5,366 bases of DNA, from the NCBI GenBank assembly GCA_012513235.1, contig JAAZCO010000155.1:1-5366 (forward strand), given 5' to 3'. Made by a program: the position numbers and the translations under genes. Below are positions 1 through 5,366 of this stretch, piece after piece. Within the stretch, counting starts at the first letter, position 1. Every line of letters begins with the position of its first letter. Origin of the DNA: Gammaproteobacteria bacterium (GTDB taxonomy: Bacteria; Pseudomonadota; Gammaproteobacteria; Pseudomonadales; Pseudomonadaceae). The notes beneath the pieces were generated by a model. It was not told the origin of the DNA and searched no databases. It saw nothing but the letters and a program-made list of their open reading frames with translations.

Positions 1-77
1 ATTTGTTGCAAGCAGGCCAAGCGGTGCGTCGAGTGGACCGTGCCAATCAGCTGGTGCAATTGAGTCATAAGGAGTAA
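1..77 (+). CDS. C-terminal end of an RND efflux periplasmic adaptor (membrane fusion protein), partial
   Basis: Only the last 24 codons are present, read from base 3 and ending in TAA at 75-77; the gene begins outside the window. The visible tail contains LLQAGQAVRRVDRANQLVQ. This resembles the end of membrane-proximal domains in HlyD/AcrA-type adaptors, where a 'GL.xGQ.V' stretch closes the protein. The position supports the call: adaptor genes usually lie directly before their RND pump gene, and here the pump follows at once, with its ribosome binding site inside the last adaptor codons. Such adaptors are usually lipid-anchored or membrane-anchored periplasmic proteins that bridge the pump and a TolC-like channel. 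With so little sequence, the family call rests largely on context, and the exact subfamily cannot be given. Confidence 0.7.
   Translation, partial: LLQAGQAVRRVDRANQLVQLSHKE
68..74 (+). promoter_or_regulatory. Strong ribosome binding site of the RND pump gene; decides the start codon
   Basis: TAAGGAG is a seven-base match to the anti-Shine-Dalgarno end of 16S rRNA. It sits 2 bases before an ATG at 77 and 8 bases before an in-frame ATG at 83. The 8-base spacing is normal and the 2-base spacing is too tight, so the ATG at 83 is preferred. The site lies within the last codons and stop of the adaptor gene, which favours coupled translation. Confidence 0.8.
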
Positions 78-82
78 TGCAG

Positions 83-3000
83 ATGCGTTTTAACTTATCT
101 GCGTGGGCATTAAATAATCGCCCGTTAGTGCTGTTTGCTATGGTGTTGATAGCGCTGATTGGCATGCGCTCTTACAGCTCCTTAGGGCAAAGTGAAGATC
201 CGCCTTTTACCTTTAAAGCCATGGTGATTCATACCTTATGGCCCGGTGCGACTGCTGAGGAAATGGCCCAGCAAGTCACCGAGCGGATTGAAAAGAAGCT
301 GATGGAAACCGGTGAGTTTGAAAAGGTGATTTCTTTCTCGCGTCCGGGTGAATCACAGGTGACCTTTGTCGCGCGCGACTCTTTAGGTGCTAAACAAGTA
401 CCGGAGTTGTGGTACCAAATACGCAAAAAAATCAGTGATATTCGCCATACCTTACCGCCGGGTGTGCAAGGTCCATTTTTTAATGATGAGTTTGGTACCA
501 CCTTTGGCAATATTTATGCGCTGACGGGGACCGGCTTTGATTATGCTGTTTTAAAAGACTATGCCGATCGTGTGCAGTTGCAATTACAGCGCGTACCCGA
601 TGTGGGCAAGGTGGAAATCTTTGGCTTGCAAGATGAGAAAATCTGGATTGAGCTGTCGAATACGCGTTTAGCCAGCCTTGGTTTACCACTGCAAGCGGTA
701 CAGCAAGCCTTGGCCGAGCAAAATACGGTTTCCGCGACTGGTTTTTTTGAGACAGCTACCGATCGTGTGCAATTGCGTGTCAGCGGGCGTTTTGAAACAG
801 TTAAAGAAATCCGTGAGTTCCCTATGCGTATCGGTGAGCGCACCTTTCGTTTAGGTGATATTGCCGAGATGCGCCGCGGCTTTAATGATCCAGCAGCACC
901 GCGCGTACGTTTTATGGGGGATAACGCCTTAGCTGTTGCTGTGGCAATGCGCGATGGCGGTGATATTTTAGTGCTGGGTAAAGCGCTGGAAGCTGAATTT
1001 TCGCGTCTGCAAGACACCTTGCCGCTGGGTATGGAGTTGCGCAAAGTCTCGGACCAGCCGGCGGCAGTGAAAGAAAGTGTCGGCGAGTTTGTGCAAGTGC
1101 TGATTGAAGCGCTGCTGATTGTGTTAGTTGTGTGTTTTTTCTCGCTGGGTTTTCGCACTGGCTTAGTGGTGGCGTTTTCGATTCCTCTGGTGCTGGCGAT
1201 GACCTTTGCCGTGATGCACTATTTTGGTATCGGTCTGCATAAGATTTCTTTAGGCGCGCTGGTGCTGGCGCTGGGATTGATGGTGGATGACGCCATTATT
1301 GCCGTAGAAATGATGGCCATTAAAATGGAACAAGGGATGGGGCGTGTGCAAGCGGCGGGCTTTGCTTGGACCAGTACCGCCTTTCCGATGCTGACCGGTA
1401 CCTTGATTACTGCGGCAGGGTTTTTGCCTATTGCGACGGCAGCCTCAAGCGTTGGTGAATACACCCGTTCAATTTTCCAAGTGGTGGGTATTGCCTTAAT
1501 TGTTTCGTGGATTGCGGCTGTGGTGTTCGTGCCTTATCTAGGTGATAAGTTGCTGCCTGATTTAGCCCGTTTAAAAGCGGCCAAACATGGCAGTGCAGCA
1601 GGTGAGCACGACCCTTACGCTACGCCCATGTATCAGCGCATTCGTGCGGTGATTACCTGGTGTGTCAGTCATCGTACGATAGTGATTGCAGTCACTGTGC
1701 TGTTGTTTGCCAGTTCGATTTTCACCTTCCGGTTTGTGCCTAAACAGTTCTTTGCCGATTCCAATCGTTTGGAGTTGTTGTTGGATATTAAGTTGGCTGA
1801 GGGCGCTTCATTAAAGGCCACACAAGCGCAAGTGGAAAGCATTGAGAACTTGCTCAAAGAGCGCAGTGGTATTGAAAACTATGTGGCTTATATCGGCTCA
1901 GGTTCACCGCGCTTTTACTTACCACTGGATCAGCAATTACCTGCGGCAAGTTTTGCCCAGTTTGTGATGATTACTGATGGGCTGCAAGAGCGTGAAGAAG
2001 TGCGCAACTGGTTAATTGAGACCATGCAAGAGCAATTTCCAGAATTACGTGCGCGTATTACCCGTTTAGAAAATGGCCCTCCGGTTGGTTATCCGGTGCA
2101 GTTTCGCGTGACGGGTGAGCATATTTCTGAAGTGCGCAAGCTCGCGCGTCAAGTGGCGGCAGTGGTACGTGAAAATACCCATGTGAGTAATGTGCACTTG
2201 GATTGGGAAGAACCCAGTAAAGTGGTGCGCTTGCAAATTGACCAAGACCGCGCCCGCGCTATGGGTGTCAGTACCGCCAGTGTGTCTGACTTTTTACGCG
2301 GTGCTTTATCCGGTGCCAGTGTGGGGCAGTTTCGTGAAGGCAATGAGTTGATTGAAATCTTACAGCGCGGCACTTTCGAGGATCGCGAAGATTTAGCCGG
2401 GTTAGGTAACTTGGCCATTCCTACTGACAGTGGTACCAGTGTGTCTTTGTCGCAGGTGGCAAATTTAGAGTACGGTTTTGAAGAAGGGGTGATTTGGCAC
2501 CGCAACCGTTTACCGACAGTGACAGTGCGTGCGGATATTTATGGTAAGCGCCAACCTGTGGATGTGATGCAAGATATCTTGCCGCATTTACAAGATGTGC
2601 GTGATGCGTTGCCTGATGGTTACTTACTCGAAGTGGGCGGTACTGTGGAAGATTCAGGGCGCGGTCAGCGTTCTGTGGCAGCCGGTGTGCCGCTGTTTTT
2701 ATTAGTGGTACTGACTTTGCTGATGATTCAGTTGCGCAGTTTCTCCCGTTCAGTGCTGGTGTTTCTCACTGCGCCATTGGGGTTAATCGGTGTCACTTTC
2801 TTCTTATTGCTGTTTAATCAGCCCTTTGGCTTTGTGGCCATGCTCGGAACCATCGCGTTATCAGGTATGATTATGCGCAACTCAGTGATATTGGTGGATC
2901 AAATTGAAACCGATATCGCGATTGGACACACACCTTGGCAGGCCGTGATTGATGCCACTGTGCGACGTTTTCGACCGATTATTCTGACGGCTTTAGCAGC

Positions 3001-3148
3001 GGTCTTAGCCATGATTCCTTTGTCACGTAGCGTGTTCTTTGGACCTATGGCAGTAGCAATTATGGGTGGCTTAACGGTGGCAACAGTGCTGACATTGTTA
3101 TTCTTGCCAGCGCTCTACGCCGCCTGGTTTCGTGTCCGTAAAGAGTAA
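83..3148 (+). CDS. RND efflux pump, inner-membrane permease subunit (AcrB/TriC-like)
   Basis: This is a proton-driven drug/amphiphile exporter of the inner membrane, the central part of a tripartite pump. The 1021-residue protein has the full RND layout. TM1 is at about 14-31, with a periplasmic loop at 32-335. TM2-TM6 lie at about 336-487, TM7 is near 530-550, a second loop spans 551-866, and TM8-TM12 lie at 867-1013. TM4 carries the proton-relay pair D402-D403 in GLMVDDAIIAVE. TM10 has MRNSVILVDQ, where R932 occupies the place of AcrB K940. R964 (RFRPIILTAL) matches AcrB R971. The start MRFNLSAWALNNR and the early block QSEDPPFTFK are typical of the TriC-like branch, and the length is close to TriC (about 1015, recalled) and shorter than AcrB (1049). 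ATG at 77 would add two residues, but the ribosome binding site favours 83. Triclosan or any other substrate is not shown by the sequence, so no gene symbol is given. No outer-membrane channel gene follows; it may lie upstream or elsewhere. Confidence 0.93.
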   Translation: MRFNLSAWALNNRPLVLFAMVLIALIGMRSYSSLGQSEDPPFTFKAMVIHTLWPGATAEEMAQQVTERIEKKLMETGEFEKVISFSRPGESQVTFVARDSLGAKQVPELWYQIRKKISDIRHTLPPGVQGPFFNDEFGTTFGNIYALTGTGFDYAVLKDYADRVQLQLQRVPDVGKVEIFGLQDEKIWIELSNTRLASLGLPLQAVQQALAEQNTVSATGFFETATDRVQLRVSGRFETVKEIREFPMRIGERTFRLGDIAEMRRGFNDPAAPRVRFMGDNALAVAVAMRDGGDILVLGKALEAEFSRLQDTLPLGMELRKVSDQPAAVKESVGEFVQVLIEALLIVLVVCFFSLGFRTGLVVAFSIPLVLAMTFAVMHYFGIGLHKISLGALVLALGLMVDDAIIAVEMMAIKMEQGMGRVQAAGFAWTSTAFPMLTGTLITAAGFLPIATAASSVGEYTRSIFQVVGIALIVSWIAAVVFVPYLGDKLLPDLARLKAAKHGSAAGEHDPYATPMYQRIRAVITWCVSHRTIVIAVTVLLFASSIFTFRFVPKQFFADSNRLELLLDIKLAEGASLKATQAQVESIENLLKERSGIENYVAYIGSGSPRFYLPLDQQLPAASFAQFVMITDGLQEREEVRNWLIETMQEQFPELRARITRLENGPPVGYPVQFRVTGEHISEVRKLARQVAAVVRENTHVSNVHLDWEEPSKVVRLQIDQDRARAMGVSTASVSDFLRGALSGASVGQFREGNELIEILQRGTFEDREDLAGLGNLAIPTDSGTSVSLSQVANLEYGFEEGVIWHRNRLPTVTVRADIYGKRQPVDVMQDILPHLQDVRDALPDGYLLEVGGTVEDSGRGQRSVAAGVPLFLLVVLTLLMIQLRSFSRSVLVFLTAPLGLIGVTFFLLLFNQPFGFVAMLGTIALSGMIMRNSVILVDQIETDIAIGHTPWQAVIDATVRRFRPIILTALAAVLAMIPLSRSVFFGPMAVAIMGGLTVATVLTLLFLPALYAAWFRVRKE

Positions 3149-3151
3149 AAT

Positions 3152-3197
3152 ATAGGCAAGTGCACGCATTTTTGTTGCTGGCACTTGCCGTGCCTAT
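3152..3197 (+). repeat. Inverted repeat in the gap between the efflux pump gene and waaF; possible weak terminator
   Basis: GGCAAGTGC at 3155-3163 is perfectly repeated in reverse complement as GCACTTGCC at 3181-3189, giving a 9-bp stem with a 17-base loop. A second, mutually exclusive pairing joins ATAGGCA (3152-3158) to TGCCTAT (3191-3197). The repeat starts six bases after the pump stop codon, where an operon end would be expected. No T-run follows on the + strand, so it is not a classical intrinsic terminator in that direction. On the - strand the stem is followed by TATATTTTA, a weak U-tract. It could be a terminator, an RNA-stabilising hairpin or a protein-binding palindrome; the sequence does not decide between these. 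The rest of the 73-base gap shows no convincing promoter. Confidence 0.5.
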
Positions 3198-3221
3198 TGA
3201 GATGCTTGAAACTCTGCATAT

Positions 3222-4271
3222 ATGAATATATTGATTATTGGCCCCAGTTGGGTCGGCGACATGGTGATGGCGCAGACATTGTTTATCTGTCTTAAGCAGC
3301 AGCACCCTGATTGCCACATTGATGTGTTAGCGCCGGACTGGAGTCGGCCTATCTTGCAACGTATGCCAGAAGTGCGCCAAGCACTCAGCTTTCCGCTGGG
3401 CCATGGTGTGCTGGATTTGGCTGCGCGGCGTACAATTGGCAAGCAACTCAAAGGTCAGTACGACCAAGCTATATTGCTGCCTAACTCACTAAAATCTGCA
3501 TTAACGCCTTTTTTTGCCGGCATACCTGTACGTACCGGTTGGAAGGGCGAGATGCGCTATGGCTTGCTCAATGACTTGCGCGTCTTGGATAAACAACAAT
3601 ACCCATTGATGATTGAGCGCTTTATGGCCTTGGCGTATCCCAAAGGTACAGAGTTGCCCAAACCCTATCCGCGCCCGCATTTAGACATTGACGCCGTTGA
3701 GCGTGAACATGCTTTAGCGGCCTTTGAGCTGAAAGTTGGCGATCGTCCGGTACTAGCCTTGTGCCCGGGTGCTGAGTTTGGTGATTCTAAGCGTTGGCCC
3801 GCAGCGCATTATGCGCAAGTGGCAGAAGCAAAAATCCGTGAAGGTTGGCAAGTGTGGATTTTTGGCTCAAAAAGCGATCATCCTGGCGGTGAAGAGATCC
3901 GCAATGCCTTGATTCCTGGCTTGCGTGAAGAAGTGTATAACCTCGCTGGTGAAACCTCGCTGGCGCAAGCGATTGATTTGATGTCGTGCGCGACGGCGGT
4001 GGTCTCCAATGACTCAGGTTTAATGCATGTGGCTGCGGCGCTGAATTTGCCCTTGGTAGCTGTGTATGGCTCGACATCTCCAGAGTTTACCCCGCCCTTA
4101 GCTGAGCAAGTGGCGATGGTGCGTACCGGTATTGAGTGCAGTCCGTGTTTTGACCGCACCTGCCGTTTTGGTCATTACGATTGCTTGCGCTTGCTCAAGC
4201 CTGCGTTGGTGATTGATGCGTTAACTGATTTAGTGGGTACCCCTCTTTCGCTGCAAGAGTTCACAATCTAG
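3222..4271 (+). CDS. waaF: ADP-heptose:LPS heptosyltransferase II
   Basis: WaaF (RfaF), glycosyltransferase family 9, transfers the second L-glycero-D-manno-heptose from ADP-heptose onto heptose I of the LPS inner core, in the cytoplasm at the inner membrane. The 349-residue protein has the expected length and two Rossmann-like halves. The N-terminal acceptor half opens with MNILIIGPSWVGDMVMAQTL, with D13 at the place of the proposed catalytic aspartate in WaaC. LLPNSLKSAL is at 85-94 and TGWKGEMRYGLL at 105-116. The donor half carries PGAEFGDSKRWP (182-193) and the NDSGLMHVAAAL block (263-274). A cluster of four cysteines (C306, C309, C314, C321) lies near the C-terminus; it is typical of pseudomonad WaaF and absent, by recall, from E. 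coli WaaF. ATG at 3222 matches known Pseudomonas starts, although no good Shine-Dalgarno sequence lies before it. The TAG stop shares its G with the waaC start. Confidence 0.96.
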   Translation: MNILIIGPSWVGDMVMAQTLFICLKQQHPDCHIDVLAPDWSRPILQRMPEVRQALSFPLGHGVLDLAARRTIGKQLKGQYDQAILLPNSLKSALTPFFAGIPVRTGWKGEMRYGLLNDLRVLDKQQYPLMIERFMALAYPKGTELPKPYPRPHLDIDAVEREHALAAFELKVGDRPVLALCPGAEFGDSKRWPAAHYAQVAEAKIREGWQVWIFGSKSDHPGGEEIRNALIPGLREEVYNLAGETSLAQAIDLMSCATAVVSNDSGLMHVAAALNLPLVAVYGSTSPEFTPPLAEQVAMVRTGIECSPCFDRTCRFGHYDCLRLLKPALVIDALTDLVGTPLSLQEFTI

Positions 4272-5314
4272 TGCGTGTATTACTCATTAAAACCTCGTCC
4301 TTGGGCGATGTGATTCATACCTTGCCGGCGCTGACCGATGCGTTTCGGGCTAATCCAAAAATTCGTTTTGATTGGGTAGTGGAAGAAGGCTTTGCGGAAA
4401 TTCCGCATTGGCATCCGGCTGTCGATCAAGTCATTCCGGTGGCGATTCGTCGTTGGCGTAAAAACTTGCTGCAAACCTGGCGCAATGGTGAGTGGCATGA
4501 GTTTAAACAGCGCGTGCATCAGCGCGAGTATGACTTAATCATTGATGCGCAAGGGTTACTGAAAAGCGCTTGGCTGACCCGCGGCTTTAAAGTGCCAGTC
4601 GCTGGTTTTAGCCGTAAAAGTGTGCGCGAGCCTATCGCTAGTTATTTTTATGACCGCCATATTACTGTAGGTCCAGGCCTGCATGCGGTGGAGCGTATTC
4701 GCCAGTTATTTGCCCAAGCTTTAGGCTACAAGCTGCCTGATACGATGGGTGAATACAGTTTGCACCGTGAGCGCTTAGCTGTAGATGAGCCGCAATCGCC
4801 TTATGTATTGTTTCTGCATGGCACGACTTGGCCTAGCAAACATTGGCCGCAAGCAGAGTGGCGTGATTTAGCCGAGCAGCTGGCCGCTGAGGATATTGCT
4901 GTGCGTATTCCTTGGGGTAACGCTGTCGAAGAGACGCGTGCGCAAGCGATTGCCCAAGGTTTGCCTAATGTGCAGGTGTTGCCGCGTTTGAATATCACTG
5001 GTGTGGCCGCGCAAATTGCTGGCGCACAGGCCTGTGTAGCAGTGGATACCGGCTTGGGACATTTGGCTGCGGCTTTAGATGTGCCTTGCGTGTCTTTATA
5101 TGGCCCAACGTTACCGGGCAAGGTCGGTGCTTACGGCCAAGGCCAAGTGCATCTCTGCGCTCAAGGTCCGAATGCTGGGTTGGGTGACCGTCACTTAGAG
5201 TGCTTTGCTAGCTTGCATGCCGAGCAGGTGTTGCGCGAACTGAAATTGTTACTGCCGGTGCCTTCTACAACTGTAGCGCAGGCAGAAACTGCGCAACTTA
5301 AGGACGCAGACTGA
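4271..5314 (+). CDS. waaC: ADP-heptose:LPS heptosyltransferase I
   Basis: WaaC (RfaC), family GT9, adds the first heptose from ADP-heptose to the inner Kdo of Kdo2-lipid A, the step before WaaF. The start (V/M)RVLLIKTSSLGDVIHTLPAL is near-identical to known WaaC proteins and holds the proposed catalytic D13. FLHGTTWPSKHWP (181-193) has K190 at the place of E. coli K192. PWGNAVEE (214-221) holds the acidic donor-binding residues, and VDTGLGHLAAALD (258-270) holds D259, equivalent to E. coli D261. YGPTLPGKVGAYG follows at 277-289. It starts with GTG at 4271, overlapping the waaF stop by one base. Only a weak AAGAG (4255-4259) lies upstream, so translation probably depends on ribosomes finishing waaF. 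The last 18 or so residues (PSTTVAQAETAQLKDAD) look like a non-conserved tail beyond the fold; their codons contain the waaG ribosome binding site. The 347 residues are within the family range. Confidence 0.96.
   Translation: MRVLLIKTSSLGDVIHTLPALTDAFRANPKIRFDWVVEEGFAEIPHWHPAVDQVIPVAIRRWRKNLLQTWRNGEWHEFKQRVHQREYDLIIDAQGLLKSAWLTRGFKVPVAGFSRKSVREPIASYFYDRHITVGPGLHAVERIRQLFAQALGYKLPDTMGEYSLHRERLAVDEPQSPYVLFLHGTTWPSKHWPQAEWRDLAEQLAAEDIAVRIPWGNAVEETRAQAIAQGLPNVQVLPRLNITGVAAQIAGAQACVAVDTGLGHLAAALDVPCVSLYGPTLPGKVGAYGQGQVHLCAQGPNAGLGDRHLECFASLHAEQVLRELKLLLPVPSTTVAQAETAQLKDAD
5299..5304 (+). promoter_or_regulatory. Ribosome binding site of waaG inside the end of waaC
   Basis: TAAGGA is a six-base match to the anti-Shine-Dalgarno sequence, 9 bases before the ATG at 5314. 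It lies in the final codons of waaC. With the TGATG stop/start overlap this suggests both coupled and independent ribosome entry on waaG, unlike waaF and waaC, which have weak sites. Confidence 0.65.
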
Positions 5315-5366
5315 TGCAGTTAGCCTTTATTTTGTACAAGTATTTCCCCTTTGGTGGCTTGCAGCG
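5314..5366 (+). CDS. waaG: LPS core glycosyltransferase WaaG, N-terminal fragment
   Basis: Only the first 17 codons plus two bases are present; the gene runs off the right edge. The product begins MQLAFILYKYFPFGGLQ, which matches the start of Pseudomonas WaaG (RfaG), a family GT4 enzyme. The glycine pair after KYFPF is the loop that sits at the nucleotide-sugar site in GT4 proteins. WaaG transfers the first outer-core hexose onto heptose II. It is annotated as a UDP-glucose:(heptosyl)LPS alpha-1,3-glucosyltransferase, though in Pseudomonas the first core sugar is a galactosamine, so the donor here should not be assumed to be UDP-glucose. The ATG shares its A with the waaC TGA stop, and the waaF-waaC-waaG order is that of Pseudomonas. 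Confidence 0.9.
   Translation, partial: MQLAFILYKYFPFGGLQ

Noticed and set aside
559..1158. A 199-codon open frame on the - strand inside the RND pump gene
   Set aside because: It lies wholly antisense to a well-conserved pump gene. Its product is rich in Ser, Thr, Arg and Lys with no recognisable domain, as expected from reading the complement of this coding sequence.
2149..2505. A 118-codon - strand frame inside the RND pump gene
   Set aside because: It is antisense to the conserved periplasmic loop, has low-complexity composition and matches no family I recognise.
3175..3213. Possible sigma-70 promoter for waaF, using TTGCTG or TTGCCG as the -35 box
   Set aside because: At 17-base spacing the -10 positions read TGAGAT and GAAACT, which are poor matches to TATAAT. 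TAAAAT at 3146 lacks a -35 box at usable spacing.
3060..3451. Two overlapping - strand frames crossing the pump/waaF gap
   Set aside because: Most of their length is the complement of the pump end or of the waaF start. They have no good ribosome binding site or recognisable domain, and the inverted repeat explains the structure in the gap.
3787..4159. Two - strand frames of 93-96 codons inside waaF
   Set aside because: They are antisense to the conserved donor-binding half of waaF and show no protein-family features.
4801..5121. A 106-codon - strand frame inside waaC
   Set aside because: It is antisense to the conserved GT9 motifs of waaC; the composition is that of a shadow frame.

Overview
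The window suggests a gammaproteobacterium of the Pseudomonadaceae. The heptosyltransferase genes run in the order waaF-waaC-waaG, and their proteins match the Pseudomonas forms of these enzymes almost word for word (for example the WaaG start MQLAFILYKYFPFGG). Base composition is close to half G+C by eye, with many TTA leucine codons, so this is not a typical high-GC Pseudomonas. A low-GC relative such as Thiopseudomonas or Denitrificimonas is a reasonable guess but only inference.

Layout, all on the + strand. (1) Bases 1-77 hold the last 24 codons of a gene whose tail fits the periplasmic adaptor (membrane fusion) subunit of an RND efflux pump. (2) Bases 83-3148 hold a complete RND inner-membrane pump of the hydrophobe/amphiphile-efflux type, closest by recall to TriC-like permeases. 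(3) A 73-base gap carries a perfect 9-bp inverted repeat and no clear promoter. (4) waaF (3222-4271), waaC (4271-5314) and the start of waaG (from 5314) follow, each pair overlapping by exactly one base.

The first two genes form the end of an efflux operon: the adaptor links the pump to an outer-membrane channel that is probably encoded elsewhere. The next three build the inner core of lipopolysaccharide at the cytoplasmic face of the inner membrane. WaaC adds heptose I to Kdo, WaaF adds heptose II, and WaaG adds the first hexose. Both modules concern envelope permeability, but nothing in the sequence shows that they are co-regulated.

No tRNA, rRNA, mobile element, CRISPR array or frameshift was seen. 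This is mostly ordinary core-genome content. The points worth a second look are the efflux/LPS gene junction with its inverted repeat, an arginine in place of the usual relay lysine in the pump, and a four-cysteine cluster in WaaF that WaaC lacks.
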